A DNA stretch of 64,000 bases from Ptiloglossa arizonensis (Eukaryota > Arthropoda > Insecta > Hymenoptera > Colletidae). The stretch spans positions 682,001 through 746,000 of the forward strand of contig NW_027478443.1 of the NCBI RefSeq assembly GCF_051014685.1, in the 5' to 3' direction. Positions 1 through 9,725 of the stretch are shown here, one piece after another (positions within the stretch are counted from its first letter, which is position 1; each line of letters begins with the position of its first letter). Made by a program: the position numbers and the translations under genes. Below the pieces are notes generated by a model that saw only the letters and a program-made list of their open reading frames with translations, did no database searches and had not been told where the DNA came from.

Positions 1-1240
1 AAAAATACACATACCGTTGTAATCGGGCGAGTTTCTACTTTCAGTTACAATAGGAATTTTGGGTTAGGTCAATCCGTTCGCGAGATATGGGACTTTGAAG
101 CTAAGAAATGGTTGACAAGACAACAAATTTTTCGCAATTCTGTTGCTCCAATCGCTTAACCAGAATGACCTAGGGGAAAAATACACGTACCGTTGTAATC
201 GGGCGAGTTTCTACTTTCAGACGCAACAGCAATTTTTGAGTTAGGTCAATCCGTTCGCGAGATATGGGAGTTTGAAGCCAAGAAATGGTAGAGATGGCAA
301 AAAAATTTTCACAATTCTGCTGCTCCAAACGCTTAACCAGAATGGCCTAGGGAAAAAATACACCTACCGTTGTAATCGGGCGAGTTTCTACTTTCAGTTA
401 CAATAGGAATTTTTGGGTTAGGTCAATCCGTTTGCGAGATATGGGACTTTGAAGCTAAGAAATGGTTGACAAGACAACAAATTTTTCGCAATTCTGCTGC
501 TCCAATCGCTTAACCAGAATGACCTAGGGGAAAAATACACATACCTTTGTAATCGGGCGAGTTTCTACTTTCAGTTACAATAGGAATTTTTGGGTTAGGT
601 CAATCCGTTTGCGAGATATGGGAGTTTGAAGCCAAGGAATGGTTGAGAAGGCAAAAAATTTTTCGCAATTCTGCTGCTTCAAACGCTTAACCAGAATGGA
701 CTAGGGAAAAAATACACATACCGTTGTAATCGGGCGAGTTTCTACTTTCAGTTACAATAGGAATTTTGGGTTAGGTCAATCCGTTCGCGAGATATGGGAC
801 TTTGAAGCTAAGAAATGGTTGACAAGACAACAAATTTTTCGCAATTCTGTTGCTCCAATCGCTTAACCAGAATGACCTAGGGGAAAAATACACGTACCGT
901 TGTAATCGGGCGAGTTTCTACTTTCAGACGCAACAGCAATTTTTGAGTTAGGTCAATCCGTTCGCGAGATATGGGAGTTTGAAGCCAAGAAATGGTAGAG
1001 ATGGCAAAAAATTTTTCACAATTCTGCTGCTCCAAACGCTTAACCAGAATGGCCTAGGGAAAAAATACACCTACCGTTGTAATCGGGCGAGTTTCTACTT
1101 TCAGTTACAATAGGAATTTTTGGGTTAGGTCAATCCGTTTGCGAGATATGGGACTTTGAAGCTAAGAAATGGTTGACAAGACAACAAATTTTTCGCAATT
1201 CTGCTGCTCCAATCGCTTAACCAGAATGACCTAGGGGAAA
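1..1240 (+). repeat. Two- and four-monomer higher-order repeat
   Basis: The four-G variant CTAGGGG occurs at 173, 527, 880 and 1234, i.e. in every second monomer (steps of 353-354). On a larger scale 1-540 recurs at 708-1247 (offset 707, four monomers). Shared private features are GAATTTTGGG with one T missing, GACGCAACAGCAATTTTTGAG and GGTAGAGATGGC. The unit is therefore a tetramer made of two related dimers. Confidence 0.75.
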
Positions 1241-4200
1241 AATACACATACCTTTGTAATCGGGCGAGTTTCTACTTTCAAATGCAATAGGAATTTTTGG
1301 GTTAGGTCAATCCGTTTGCGAGATATGGGACTTTGAAGCTAAGAAACGGTTCACAAGACAAAAATTTTTCGCAATTCTGCTGCTCCAATCGCTTATCCAG
1401 AATGACCTAGGGGAAAAATACACGTACCGTAGTAATCGGGCGAGTTTCTACTTTCAAATGCAACAGGAATTTTTGGGTTAGGTCAATCCGTTCGCGAGAT
1501 ATGGGAGTTTGAAGCCAAGAAATGGTTGAGAAGGCAAAACATTTTTCGCAATTCTGCTGCTCCAAACGCTTAACCAGAATGGCCTAGGGAAAAAATACAC
1601 ATACCGTTGTAACCGGGCGAGTTTCTACTTGCAAATGCAATAGGAATTTTTGGGTTAGGTCAATCCGTTCGCTAGATATGGGAGTTTGAAGCCAAGAAAT
1701 GGTTGACAAGGCAAACATTTTTCGCAATTCTGCTGCTCCAAACGCTTAACCAGAATGGCCTAGGGAAAAAATACACATACCGTTGTAATCGGGCGAGTTT
1801 CTACTTTCAGACGCAACAGGAATTTTTGGGTTAGGTCAATCCGTTCGCGAGATATGGGAGTTTGAAGCTAAGAAATGGTTAAGAAGACAACAAAGTTTGC
1901 GCCATTCTGCTGCTCCAAACGCTTAACCAGAATGGCCTAGGGAAAAAATACACATACCGTTGTAATCGGGCGAGTTTCTACTTTCAGTTACAATAGGAAT
2001 TTTGGGTTAGGTCAATCCGTTCGCGAGATATGGGACTTTGAAGCTAAGAAATGGTTGACAAGACAACAAATTTTTCGCAATTCTGTTGCTCCAATCGCTT
2101 AACCAGAATGACCTAGGGGAAAAATACTCGTACCGTTGTAATCGGGCGAGTTTCTACTTTCAGACGCAACAGCAATTTTTGAGTTAGGTCAATCCGTTCG
2201 CGAGATATGGGAGTTTGAAGCCAAGAAATGGTAGAGATGGCAAAAAATTTTTCACAATTCTGCTGCTCCAAACGCTTAACCAGAATGGCCTAGGGAAAAA
2301 ATACACATACCTTTGTAATCGGGCGAGTTTCTACTTTCAGATGCAATAGGAATTTTTGGGTTAGGTCAATCCGTTCGCGAGATATGAGAGTTTGAAGCCA
2401 AGAAATGGTTGACAAGACAAAAAATTTTTCGCAATTCTGCTGCTCCAATCGCTTATCCAGAATGACCTAGGGGAAAAATACACATACCTTTGTAATCGGG
2501 CGAGTTTCTACTTTCAAATGCAATAGGAATTTTTGGGTTAGGTCAGTCCGTCCGCGAGATATGGGAGTTTGAAGCTAAGAAATGGTTAAGAAGACAACAA
2601 AGTTTGCGCCATTCTGCTGCTCCAAACGCTTAACCAGAATAGCCTAGGGAAAAAATACACCTACCGTTGTAATCGGGCGAGTTTCTACTTTCAGTTACAA
2701 TAGGAATTTTTGGGTAAGGTCAATCCGTTCGCGAGATATGGGAGTTTGAAGCCAAGAAATGGTTGTGAAGGCAAAAAATGTTTCGCAATTCTGCTGCTCG
2801 AAACGCTTATCCAGAATGGCGTAGGGAAAAAATACACATACCGTTGTAATCGGGCGAGTTTCTACTTTCAGATGCAATAGGAATTTTTGGGTTAGGTCAA
2901 TCCGTTTGCGAGATATGGGAGTTTGAAGCTAAGAAATGGTTAAGAAGACAACAAAGTTTGCGCAATTCTGCTGCTCCAAACGCTTAACCAGAATGGCCTA
3001 GGGAAAAAATACACATACCGTTGTAATCGGGCGAGATTCTACTTTCAGTTACAATAGGAATTTTTGGGTTAAGTCAATCCGTTCGCGTTATATGGGAGTT
3101 TGCAGCTAAGAAATGGTTAAGAAGACAACAAAGTTTTCGCAATTCTGCTGCTCCAAACGCTTAACCAGAATGGCCTAGGGAAAAAATACACCTACCGTTT
3201 TAATCGGGCGAGTTTCTACTTTCACACGCAACAGGAATTTTTGGGTTAGGTCAATCCGTTCGCGAGATATGGGAGTTTGAGGCCAAGAAATGGTTGAGAA
3301 GGCAAAACATTTTTCGCAATTCTGCTGATCCAAACGCTTAACCAGAATGGCCTAGGGAAAAAGTGCACATACCGTTGTAATCGGGCGAGTATCTACTTTC
3401 AGATGCAATAGGAATTTTTGGGTTAGGTCAATCCGTTCGCGAGATGTGGGAGTTTGAAGCTAAGAAATGGTTAAGAAGACAACAAAGTTTTCGCACTTCT
3501 GCTGCTGCAAACGCTTATCCAGAATGGCCTAGGGAAAAAATACACATACCGCTGTAACCGGGCGAGATTCTACTTGCAAATGCAATTGGAATTTTTGGGT
3601 TAGATCAATCCGTTCGCTAGATATGGGAGTTTGAAGCCAAGAAATGGTTGAGAAGGCAAAACATTTTTTGCAATTCTGCTGATCCAAACGCTTAAGCAGA
3701 ATGGCCTAGGGAAAAAGTACACATACCGTTGTAATCGGGCGAGTTTCTACTTCCAGTTACAATACGAATTTTTGGGTTGGGTCAATCCGTTCGCGAGATA
3801 TGGGAGTTTGAAGCCAAGAAATGCTTGAGAAGACAACAAATTTTTCGCAATTCTGCTGCTCCAAACGCTTTACCAGAATGGCCTAGGGAAAAAATACACA
3901 TACCGTTGTAATCGGGCGAGTTTCTACTTTCATATGCAACAGGAATTTTTGGGTTAGGTCAATCCGTTCGCGAGATATGGGAGTTTGAAGCCAAGAAATG
4001 GTTGAGAGGGCAAAACATTTTTTGCAATTCTGCTGCTCCAAACGCTTATCCAGAATGGCGTAGGGAAAAAATACACGTACCGTTGTAATCGGGCGAGTTT
4101 CTACTTTCAGACGCAACCGCAATTTTTGAGTTAGGTCAATCCGTTCGCGAGATATGGGAGTTTGAAGCCAAGAAATGGTAGAGATGGCAAAAAATTTTTC

Positions 4201-4608
4201 ACAATTCTGCTGCTCCAAACGCTTAACCAGAATGGCCTAGCGAAAAAATACACATACCGTTGTAATCGGGCGAGTTTCTACTTTCAGATGCAACAGGAAT
4301 CTTTCGGTTAGGTCAATCCGTTCGCGAGATATGGGATTTTGAAGCCAAGAAATGGTTGAGAAGGCAAAAAATTTTCCGCAATTCTGCTGCTTCAAACGCT
4401 TAACCAGAATGGCCTAGGGAAAAAATACACATACCGTTGTAATCGGGCGAGTTTCTACTTTCAGTTACAATACGAATTGTTGGGTTAGTTCAATCCGTTC
4501 GCGAGATATGGGAGTTTGAAGCCAAGAAATGGTTGAGAAGGCAAAAAATTTTTCGCAATTCTGCTGCTCGAAACGCTTATCCAGAATGGCGTACGGAAAA
4601 AATACACA

Positions 4609-4625
4609 TACCGTTGTAATCGGGC
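4609..4625 (+). other. Second, weaker CENP-B-box-like site (7 of 9 core bases)
   Basis: The bases read TACCGTTGTAATCGGGC. CG, the central A and CGGG match NTTCGNNNNANNCGGGN, while TT is replaced by AC. The spacer TTG and the AA around the central A also agree with the human box. The site lies 65 bp upstream of the stronger site in the same monomer and the same orientation. It is present in nearly all units, with AATCGGG or AACCGGG forms. No binding evidence is available. Confidence 0.35.
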
Positions 4626-4673
4626 GAGTTTCTACTTTCAGATGCAATAGGAATTTTTGGGTTAGGTCAATCC

Positions 4674-4690
4674 GTTCGCGAGATATGGGA
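4674..4690 (+). other. CENP-B-box-like site (8 of 9 core bases), shown in the representative monomer
   Basis: The bases read GTTCGCGAGATATGGGA. Against the mammalian core NTTCGNNNNANNCGGGN, TTCG, A and GGG match, and only the first C of CGGG is replaced by T. The same site recurs in most monomers at positions 81-97. Some variants break it: GTTCGCTAG keeps TTCG but changes the spacer, while GTTCTCTAG, GTTTGCGAG and GATCGCGAG damage the TTCG half. Resemblance to the box is seen directly; binding by any protein is not shown. Mammalian CENP-B is thought to need the core intact, so this form may not bind it. Confidence 0.6.
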
Positions 4691-4717
4691 GTTTGAAGCC
4701 AAGAAATGGTTGAGAAG

Positions 4718-4733
4718 GCAAAAAATTTTTCGC
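4718..4733 (+). other. A6T5 near-palindrome inside the monomer
   Basis: GCAAAAAATTTTTCGC is a dyad with seven of eight base pairs matching. Joined A- and T-tracts of this kind are stiff or bent and can influence nucleosome placement. The dyad is intact in many left-domain monomers. In most right-domain monomers it is broken to GCAAAACATTTTTCGC or GCAAAAAATGTTTCGC, or replaced by ACAACAAAG and ACAACAACT forms. Any function is inference. Confidence 0.5.
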
Positions 4734-7249
4734 AATTCTGCTGCTCCCAACGCTTAACCAGAATGGCCTAGGGAAAAAATACACATACCGTTGTAATCGG
4801 GCGAGTTTCTACTTTCAGTTACAATAGGAATTTTTGGGTTAGTTCAATCTGTTCGCGAGATATGGGAGTTTGAAGCCAAGAAATGGTTGAGAAGGCAAAA
4901 AATTTTTCGCAATTCTGCTGCTTCAAACGCTTAACCAGAATGGCCTAGGGAAAAAATACACATACCGTTGTAATCGGGCGAGTTTCTACTTTCAGTTACA
5001 ACAGGAATTTTTGGGTTAGGTCAATCCGTTCGCGAGATATGGACTTTGAAGCTAAGAAATGGTTGACAAGACAACAAATTTTTCGCAATTCTGTTGCTCC
5101 AATCGCTTAACCAGAATGACCTAGGGGAAAAATACACGTACCGTTGTAATCGGGCGAGTTTCTACTTTCAGACGCAACAGCAATTTTTGAGTTAGGTCAA
5201 TCCGTTCGCGAGATATGGGAGTTTGAAGCCAAGAAATGGTAGAGATGGAAAAAAATTTTTCACAATTCTGCTGCTCCAAACGCTTAACCAGAATGGCCTA
5301 GGGAAAAAATACACATACCTTTGTAATCGGGCGAGTTTCTACTTTCAGATGCAATAGGAATTTTTGGGTTAGGTCAATCCGTTCGCGAGATATGGGAGTT
5401 TGAAGCCAAGAAATGGTTGACAAGACAACAAATTTTTCGCAATTCTGCTGCTCCAATCGCTTATCCAGAATGACCTAGGGGAAAAATACACATACCTTTG
5501 TAATCGGGCGAGTTTCTACTTTCAAATGCAATAGGAATTTTTGGGTTAGGTCAGTCCGTTCGCGAGATATGGGAGTTTGAAGCTAAGAAATGGTTAAGAA
5601 GACAACAAAGTTTGCGCCATTCTGCTGCTCCAAACGCTTAACCAGAATAGCCTAGGGAAAAAATACACCTACCGTTGTAATCGGGCGAGTTTCTACTTTC
5701 AGTTACAATAGGAATTTTTGGGTAAGGTCAATCCGTTCGCGAGATATGGGAGTTTGAAGCCAAGAAATGGTTGTGAAGGCAAAAAATGTTTCGCAATTCT
5801 GCTGCTCGAAACGCTTATCCAGAATGGCGTAGGGAAAAAATACACACACCGTTGTAATCGGGCGAGTTTCTACTTTCAGATGCAATAGGAATTTTTGGGT
5901 TGGGTCAATCCGTTTGCGAGATATGGGAGTTTGAAGCTAAGAAATGGTTAAGAAGACAACAAAGTTTGCGCAATTCTGCTGCTCCAAACGCTTAACCAGA
6001 ATGGCCTAGGGAAAAAATACACATACCGTTGTAATCGGGCGAGTTTCTACTTTCAGTTACAATAGGAATTTTTGGGTTAAGTCAATCCGTTCGCGTGATA
6101 TGGGAGTTTGCAGCTAAGAAATGGTTAAGAAGACAACAAAGTTTTCGCAATTCTGCTGCTCCAAACGCTTAACCAGAATGGCCTAGGGAAAATATACACC
6201 TACCGTTTTAATCGGGCGAGTTTCTACTTTCACACGCAACAGGAATTTTTGGGTTAGGTCAATCCGTTCGCGAGATATGGGAGTTTGAGGCCAAGAAATG
6301 GTTGAGAAGGCAAAACATTTTTCGCAATTCTGCTGATCCAAACGCTTAACCAGAATGGCCTAGGGAAAAAGTGCACATACCGTTGTAATCGGGCGAGTAT
6401 CTACTTTCAGATGCAATAGGAATTTTTGGGTTAGGTCAATCCGTTCGCGAGATGTGGGAGTTTGAAGCTAAGAAATGGTTAAGAAGACAACAAAGTTTTC
6501 GCACTTCTGCTGCTGCAAACGCTTATCCAGAATGGCCTAGGGAAAAAATACACATACCGCTGTAACCGGGCGAGATTCTACTTGCAAATGCAATTGGAAT
6601 TTTTGGGTTAGATCAATCCGTTCGCTAGATATGGGAGTTTGAAGCCAAGAAATGGTTGAGAAGGCAAAACATTTTTTGCAATTCTGCTGATCCAAACGCT
6701 TAAGCAGAATGGCCTAGGGAAAAAGTACACATACCGTTGTAATCGGGCGAGTTTCTACTTCCAGTTACAATACGAATTTTTGGGTTGGGTCAATCCGTTC
6801 GCGAGATATGGGAGTTTGAAGCCAAGAAATGCTTGAGAAGACAACAAATTTTTCGCAATTCTGCTGCTCCAAACGCTTTACCAGAATGGCCTAGGGAAAA
6901 AATACACATACCGTTGTAATCGGGCGAGTTTCTACTTTCATATGCAACAGGAATTTTTGGGTTAGGTCAATCCGTTCGCGAGATATGGGAGTTTGAAGCC
7001 AAGAAATGGTTGAGAGGGCAAAACATTTTTTGCAATTCTGCTGATCCAAACGCTTATCCAGAATGGCGTAGGGAAAAAATACACATACCGTTGTAATCGG
7101 GCGAGTTTCTACTTTCAGATGCAATAGGAATTTTTGGGTTAGGTCAATCCGTTCGCGAGATATGGGAGTTTGAAGCCAAGAAATGGTTGAGAAGACAACA
7201 AATTTTTCGCAATTCTGTTGCTCCAATCGCTTAACCAGAATGACCTAGG

Positions 7250-9018
7250 GGAAAAATACACGTACCGTTGTAATCGGGCGAGTTTCTACTTTCAGACGCA
7301 ACAGCAATTTTTGAGTTAGGTCAATCCGTTCGCGAGATATGGGAGTTTGAAGCCAAGAAATGGTAGAGATGGCAAAAAATTTTTCACAATTCTGCTGCTC
7401 CAAACGCTTAACCAGAATGGCCTAGGGAAAAAATACACATACCATTGTAATCGGGCGAGTTTCTACTTTCAGATGCAATAGGAATTTTTGGGTTAGGTCA
7501 ATCCGTTCGCGAGATATGGGAGTTTGAAGCCAAGAAATGGTTGACAAGACAACAAATTTTTCGCAATTCTGCTGCTCCAATCGCTTATCCAGAATGACCT
7601 AGGGGAAAAATACACATACCTTTGTAATCGGGCGAGTTTCTACTTTCAAATGCAATAGGAATTTTTGGGTTAGGTCAGTCCGTTCGCGAGATATGGGAGT
7701 TTGAAGCTAAGAAATGGTTAAGAAGACAACAAAGTTTTCGCAATTCTGCTGCTCCAAACGCTTAACCAGAATGGCCTAGGGAAAAAATACACCTACCGTT
7801 TTAATCGGGCGAGTTTCTACTTTCACACGCAACAGGAATTTTTGGGTTAGGTCAATCCGTTCGCGAGATATGGGAGTTTGAGTCTAAGAAATGTTTGAGA
7901 AGGCAAAACATTTTTCGCAATTCTGCTGATCCAAACGCTTAAGCAGAATGGCCTAGGGAAAAAGTACACATACCGTTGTAATCGGGCGAGTTTCTACTTC
8001 CAGTTACAATACGAATTTTTGGGTTGGGTCAATCCGTTCGCGAGATATGGGAGTTTGAAGCCAAGAAATGCTTGAGAAGACAACAAATTTTTCGCAATTC
8101 TGCTGCTCCAAACGCTTTACCAGAATGGCCTAAGGAAAAAATACACATACCGTTGTAATCGGGCGAGTTTCTACTTTCATATGCAACAGGAATTTTTGGG
8201 TTAGGTCAATCCGTTCGCGAGATATGGGAGTTTGAAGCCAAGAAATGGTTGAGAGGGCAAAACATTTTTTGCAATTCTGCTGATCCAAACGCTTAAGCAG
8301 AATGGCCTAGCGAAAAAATACACATACCGTTGTAATCGGGCGAGTTTCTACTTTCAGTTACAATACGAATTTTTGGATTAATTCAATCCGTTCGCGAGAT
8401 ATGGGAGTTTGAAGCCAAGAAATGGTTGAGAAGGCAAAAAATTTTTCGCAATTCTGCTGCTCGAAACGCTTATCCAGAATGGCGTAGGGAAAAAATACAC
8501 ATACCGTTGTAATCGGGCGAGTTTCTACTTTCAGATGCAATAGGAATTTTTGGGTTAGGTCAATCCGTTCGCGAGATATAGGAGTTTGAAGCCAAGAAAT
8601 GGTTGAGAAGGCAAAAAATTTTTCGCAATTCTGCTGCTCCCAACGCTTAACCAGAATGGCCTAGGGAAAAAATACACATACCGTTGAAATCGGGCGAGTT
8701 TCTACTTTCAGTTACAATAGGAATTTTTGGGTTAGTTCAATCCGTTCGCGAGATATGGGAGTTTGAAGCCAAGAAATGGTTGAGAAGGCAAAAAATTTTT
8801 CGCAATTCTGCTGCTTCAAACGCTTAACCAGAATGGCCTAGGGAAAAAATACACATACCGTTGTAATCGGGCGAGTTTCTACTTTCAGTTACAACAGGAA
8901 TTTTTGGGTTAGGTCAATCCGTTCGCGAGATATGGGACTTTGAAGCTAAGAAATGGTTGACAAGACAACAAATTTTTCGCAATTCTGTTGCTCCAATCGC
9001 TTAACCAGAATTACCTAG
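7250..9018 (+). repeat. Shuffled third copy of the 17-monomer block
   Basis: Three pieces of the preceding block are joined in a new order. About 7250-7730 matches 5125-5606 (offset about 2,124). About 7930-8290 matches 6693-7050 (offset about 1,239), including GAAAAAGTACACATACC and CTTCCAGTTACAATACG. About 8300-9010 matches 4408-5118 (offset about 3,893), including GTTACAATACG and CTCGAAACGCTTATCC. The joins keep monomer phase, as expected for unequal exchange between homologous positions. Confidence 0.65.
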
Positions 9019-9725
9019 GGGACAAATACACGTACCGTTGTAATCGGGCGAGTTTCTACTTTCAAATGCAATAGGAATTTTTGGGTTAGGTCAATCCGTT
9101 CGCGAGATATGGGAGTTTGAAGCCCAGAAATGGTTGAGAAGGCAAAAAATTTTTCGCAATTCTGCCGCTCGAAACGCTTATCCAGAATGGCCTAGGGAAA
9201 AAATACACATACCGTTGTAATCGGGCGAGTTTCTACTTTCAGATGCAATAGGAATTTTTGGGTTAGGTCAATCCGTTCGCGAGATTTGGGAGTTTGAAGC
9301 TAAGAAATGGTTAAGAAGACAACGAAGCTTGCGCAATTCTGCTGCTCCAAACGCTTAACCAGAATGTCCTAGGGAAAAAATACACCCACCGTTGTAATCG
9401 GGCGAGTTTCTACTTTCAGTTACAATAGGAATTTTTGGGTTAGTTCAATCCGTTCGCGAGATATGGGAGTTTGAAGCCAAGAAATGGTTGCGAAGGCAAA
9501 AAATTTTTCGCAATTCTGCTGCTTCAAACGCTTAACCAGAATTGCCTAGGGAAAAAATACACATACCGTTGTAATCGGGCGAGATTCTACTTTCAGATGC
9601 AGTAGGAATTTTTCGGTTACGTCAATCAGTTCGCGAGATATGGGACTTTGAAGCTAAGAAATGGTTGAGAAGGCAAAAAATTTTTCGCAATTCTGTTGCT
9701 CCAATCGCTTAACCAGAATTACCTA

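Larger units (their letters stand above)
4594..4770 (+). repeat. Representative satellite monomer (near consensus)
   Basis: This 177-bp unit differs from my consensus at only two places: CGG instead of GGG at its start, and CTCCCAACG instead of CTCCAAACG near the end. Layout by monomer position: A6 tract 4-9; weak CENP-B-box-like site 16-32; variable block 47-56 (here GATGCAATAG); AATTTTT tract 59-65; strong CENP-B-box-like site 81-97 including the palindrome TCGCGA; variable block 114-140 holding an A6T5 dyad; CAATTCTGCTGCTCC 140-154; CCTAGG palindrome across the junction with the next unit. Monomer types differ mainly in the two variable blocks. The length is 3 x 59, so reading frames stay in phase from one unit to the next. 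Confidence 0.9.
1950..7083 (+). repeat. 17-monomer segmental duplication (offset 3,008 bp)
   Basis: About 1950-4075 recurs at about 4958-7083. Shared private variants include GACGCAACAGCAATTTTTGAG (2163 and 5171), CCTACCGTTTTAATCGGG (about 3190 and 6198), GAAAAAGTGCACATACC (about 3358 and 6366), GAGATGTGGGAG and TACTTCCAGTTACAATACG. The offset is 17 x 177 minus 1. About 0.9 kb of unmatched monomers (4076-4957) lies between the copies, so this is one full 17-mer followed by a partial second one. Small differences, such as ACTCGTACC against ACACGTACC near 2128, show some age. Confidence 0.8.

Noticed and set aside
65..73. Telomere-like GGGTTAGG within each monomer
   Set aside because: It occurs once per 177 bp as part of GGAATTTTTGGGTTAGGTC and never as a run of telomere units.
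4671..4690. tRNA-like B-box (GTTCG) or internal RNA polymerase III promoter
   Set aside because: Only GTTCG fits; the rest of the T-loop consensus is absent, as is a matching A-box, acceptor stem or clover-leaf.
4765..4774. Insertion-site or restriction-modification meaning of the CCTAGG and TCGCGA palindromes
   Set aside because: These are ordinary six-base palindromes carried along with the monomer. CCTAGG is freely lost in the CCTATGG and GGGCTAGGG types, so no constraint is visible.
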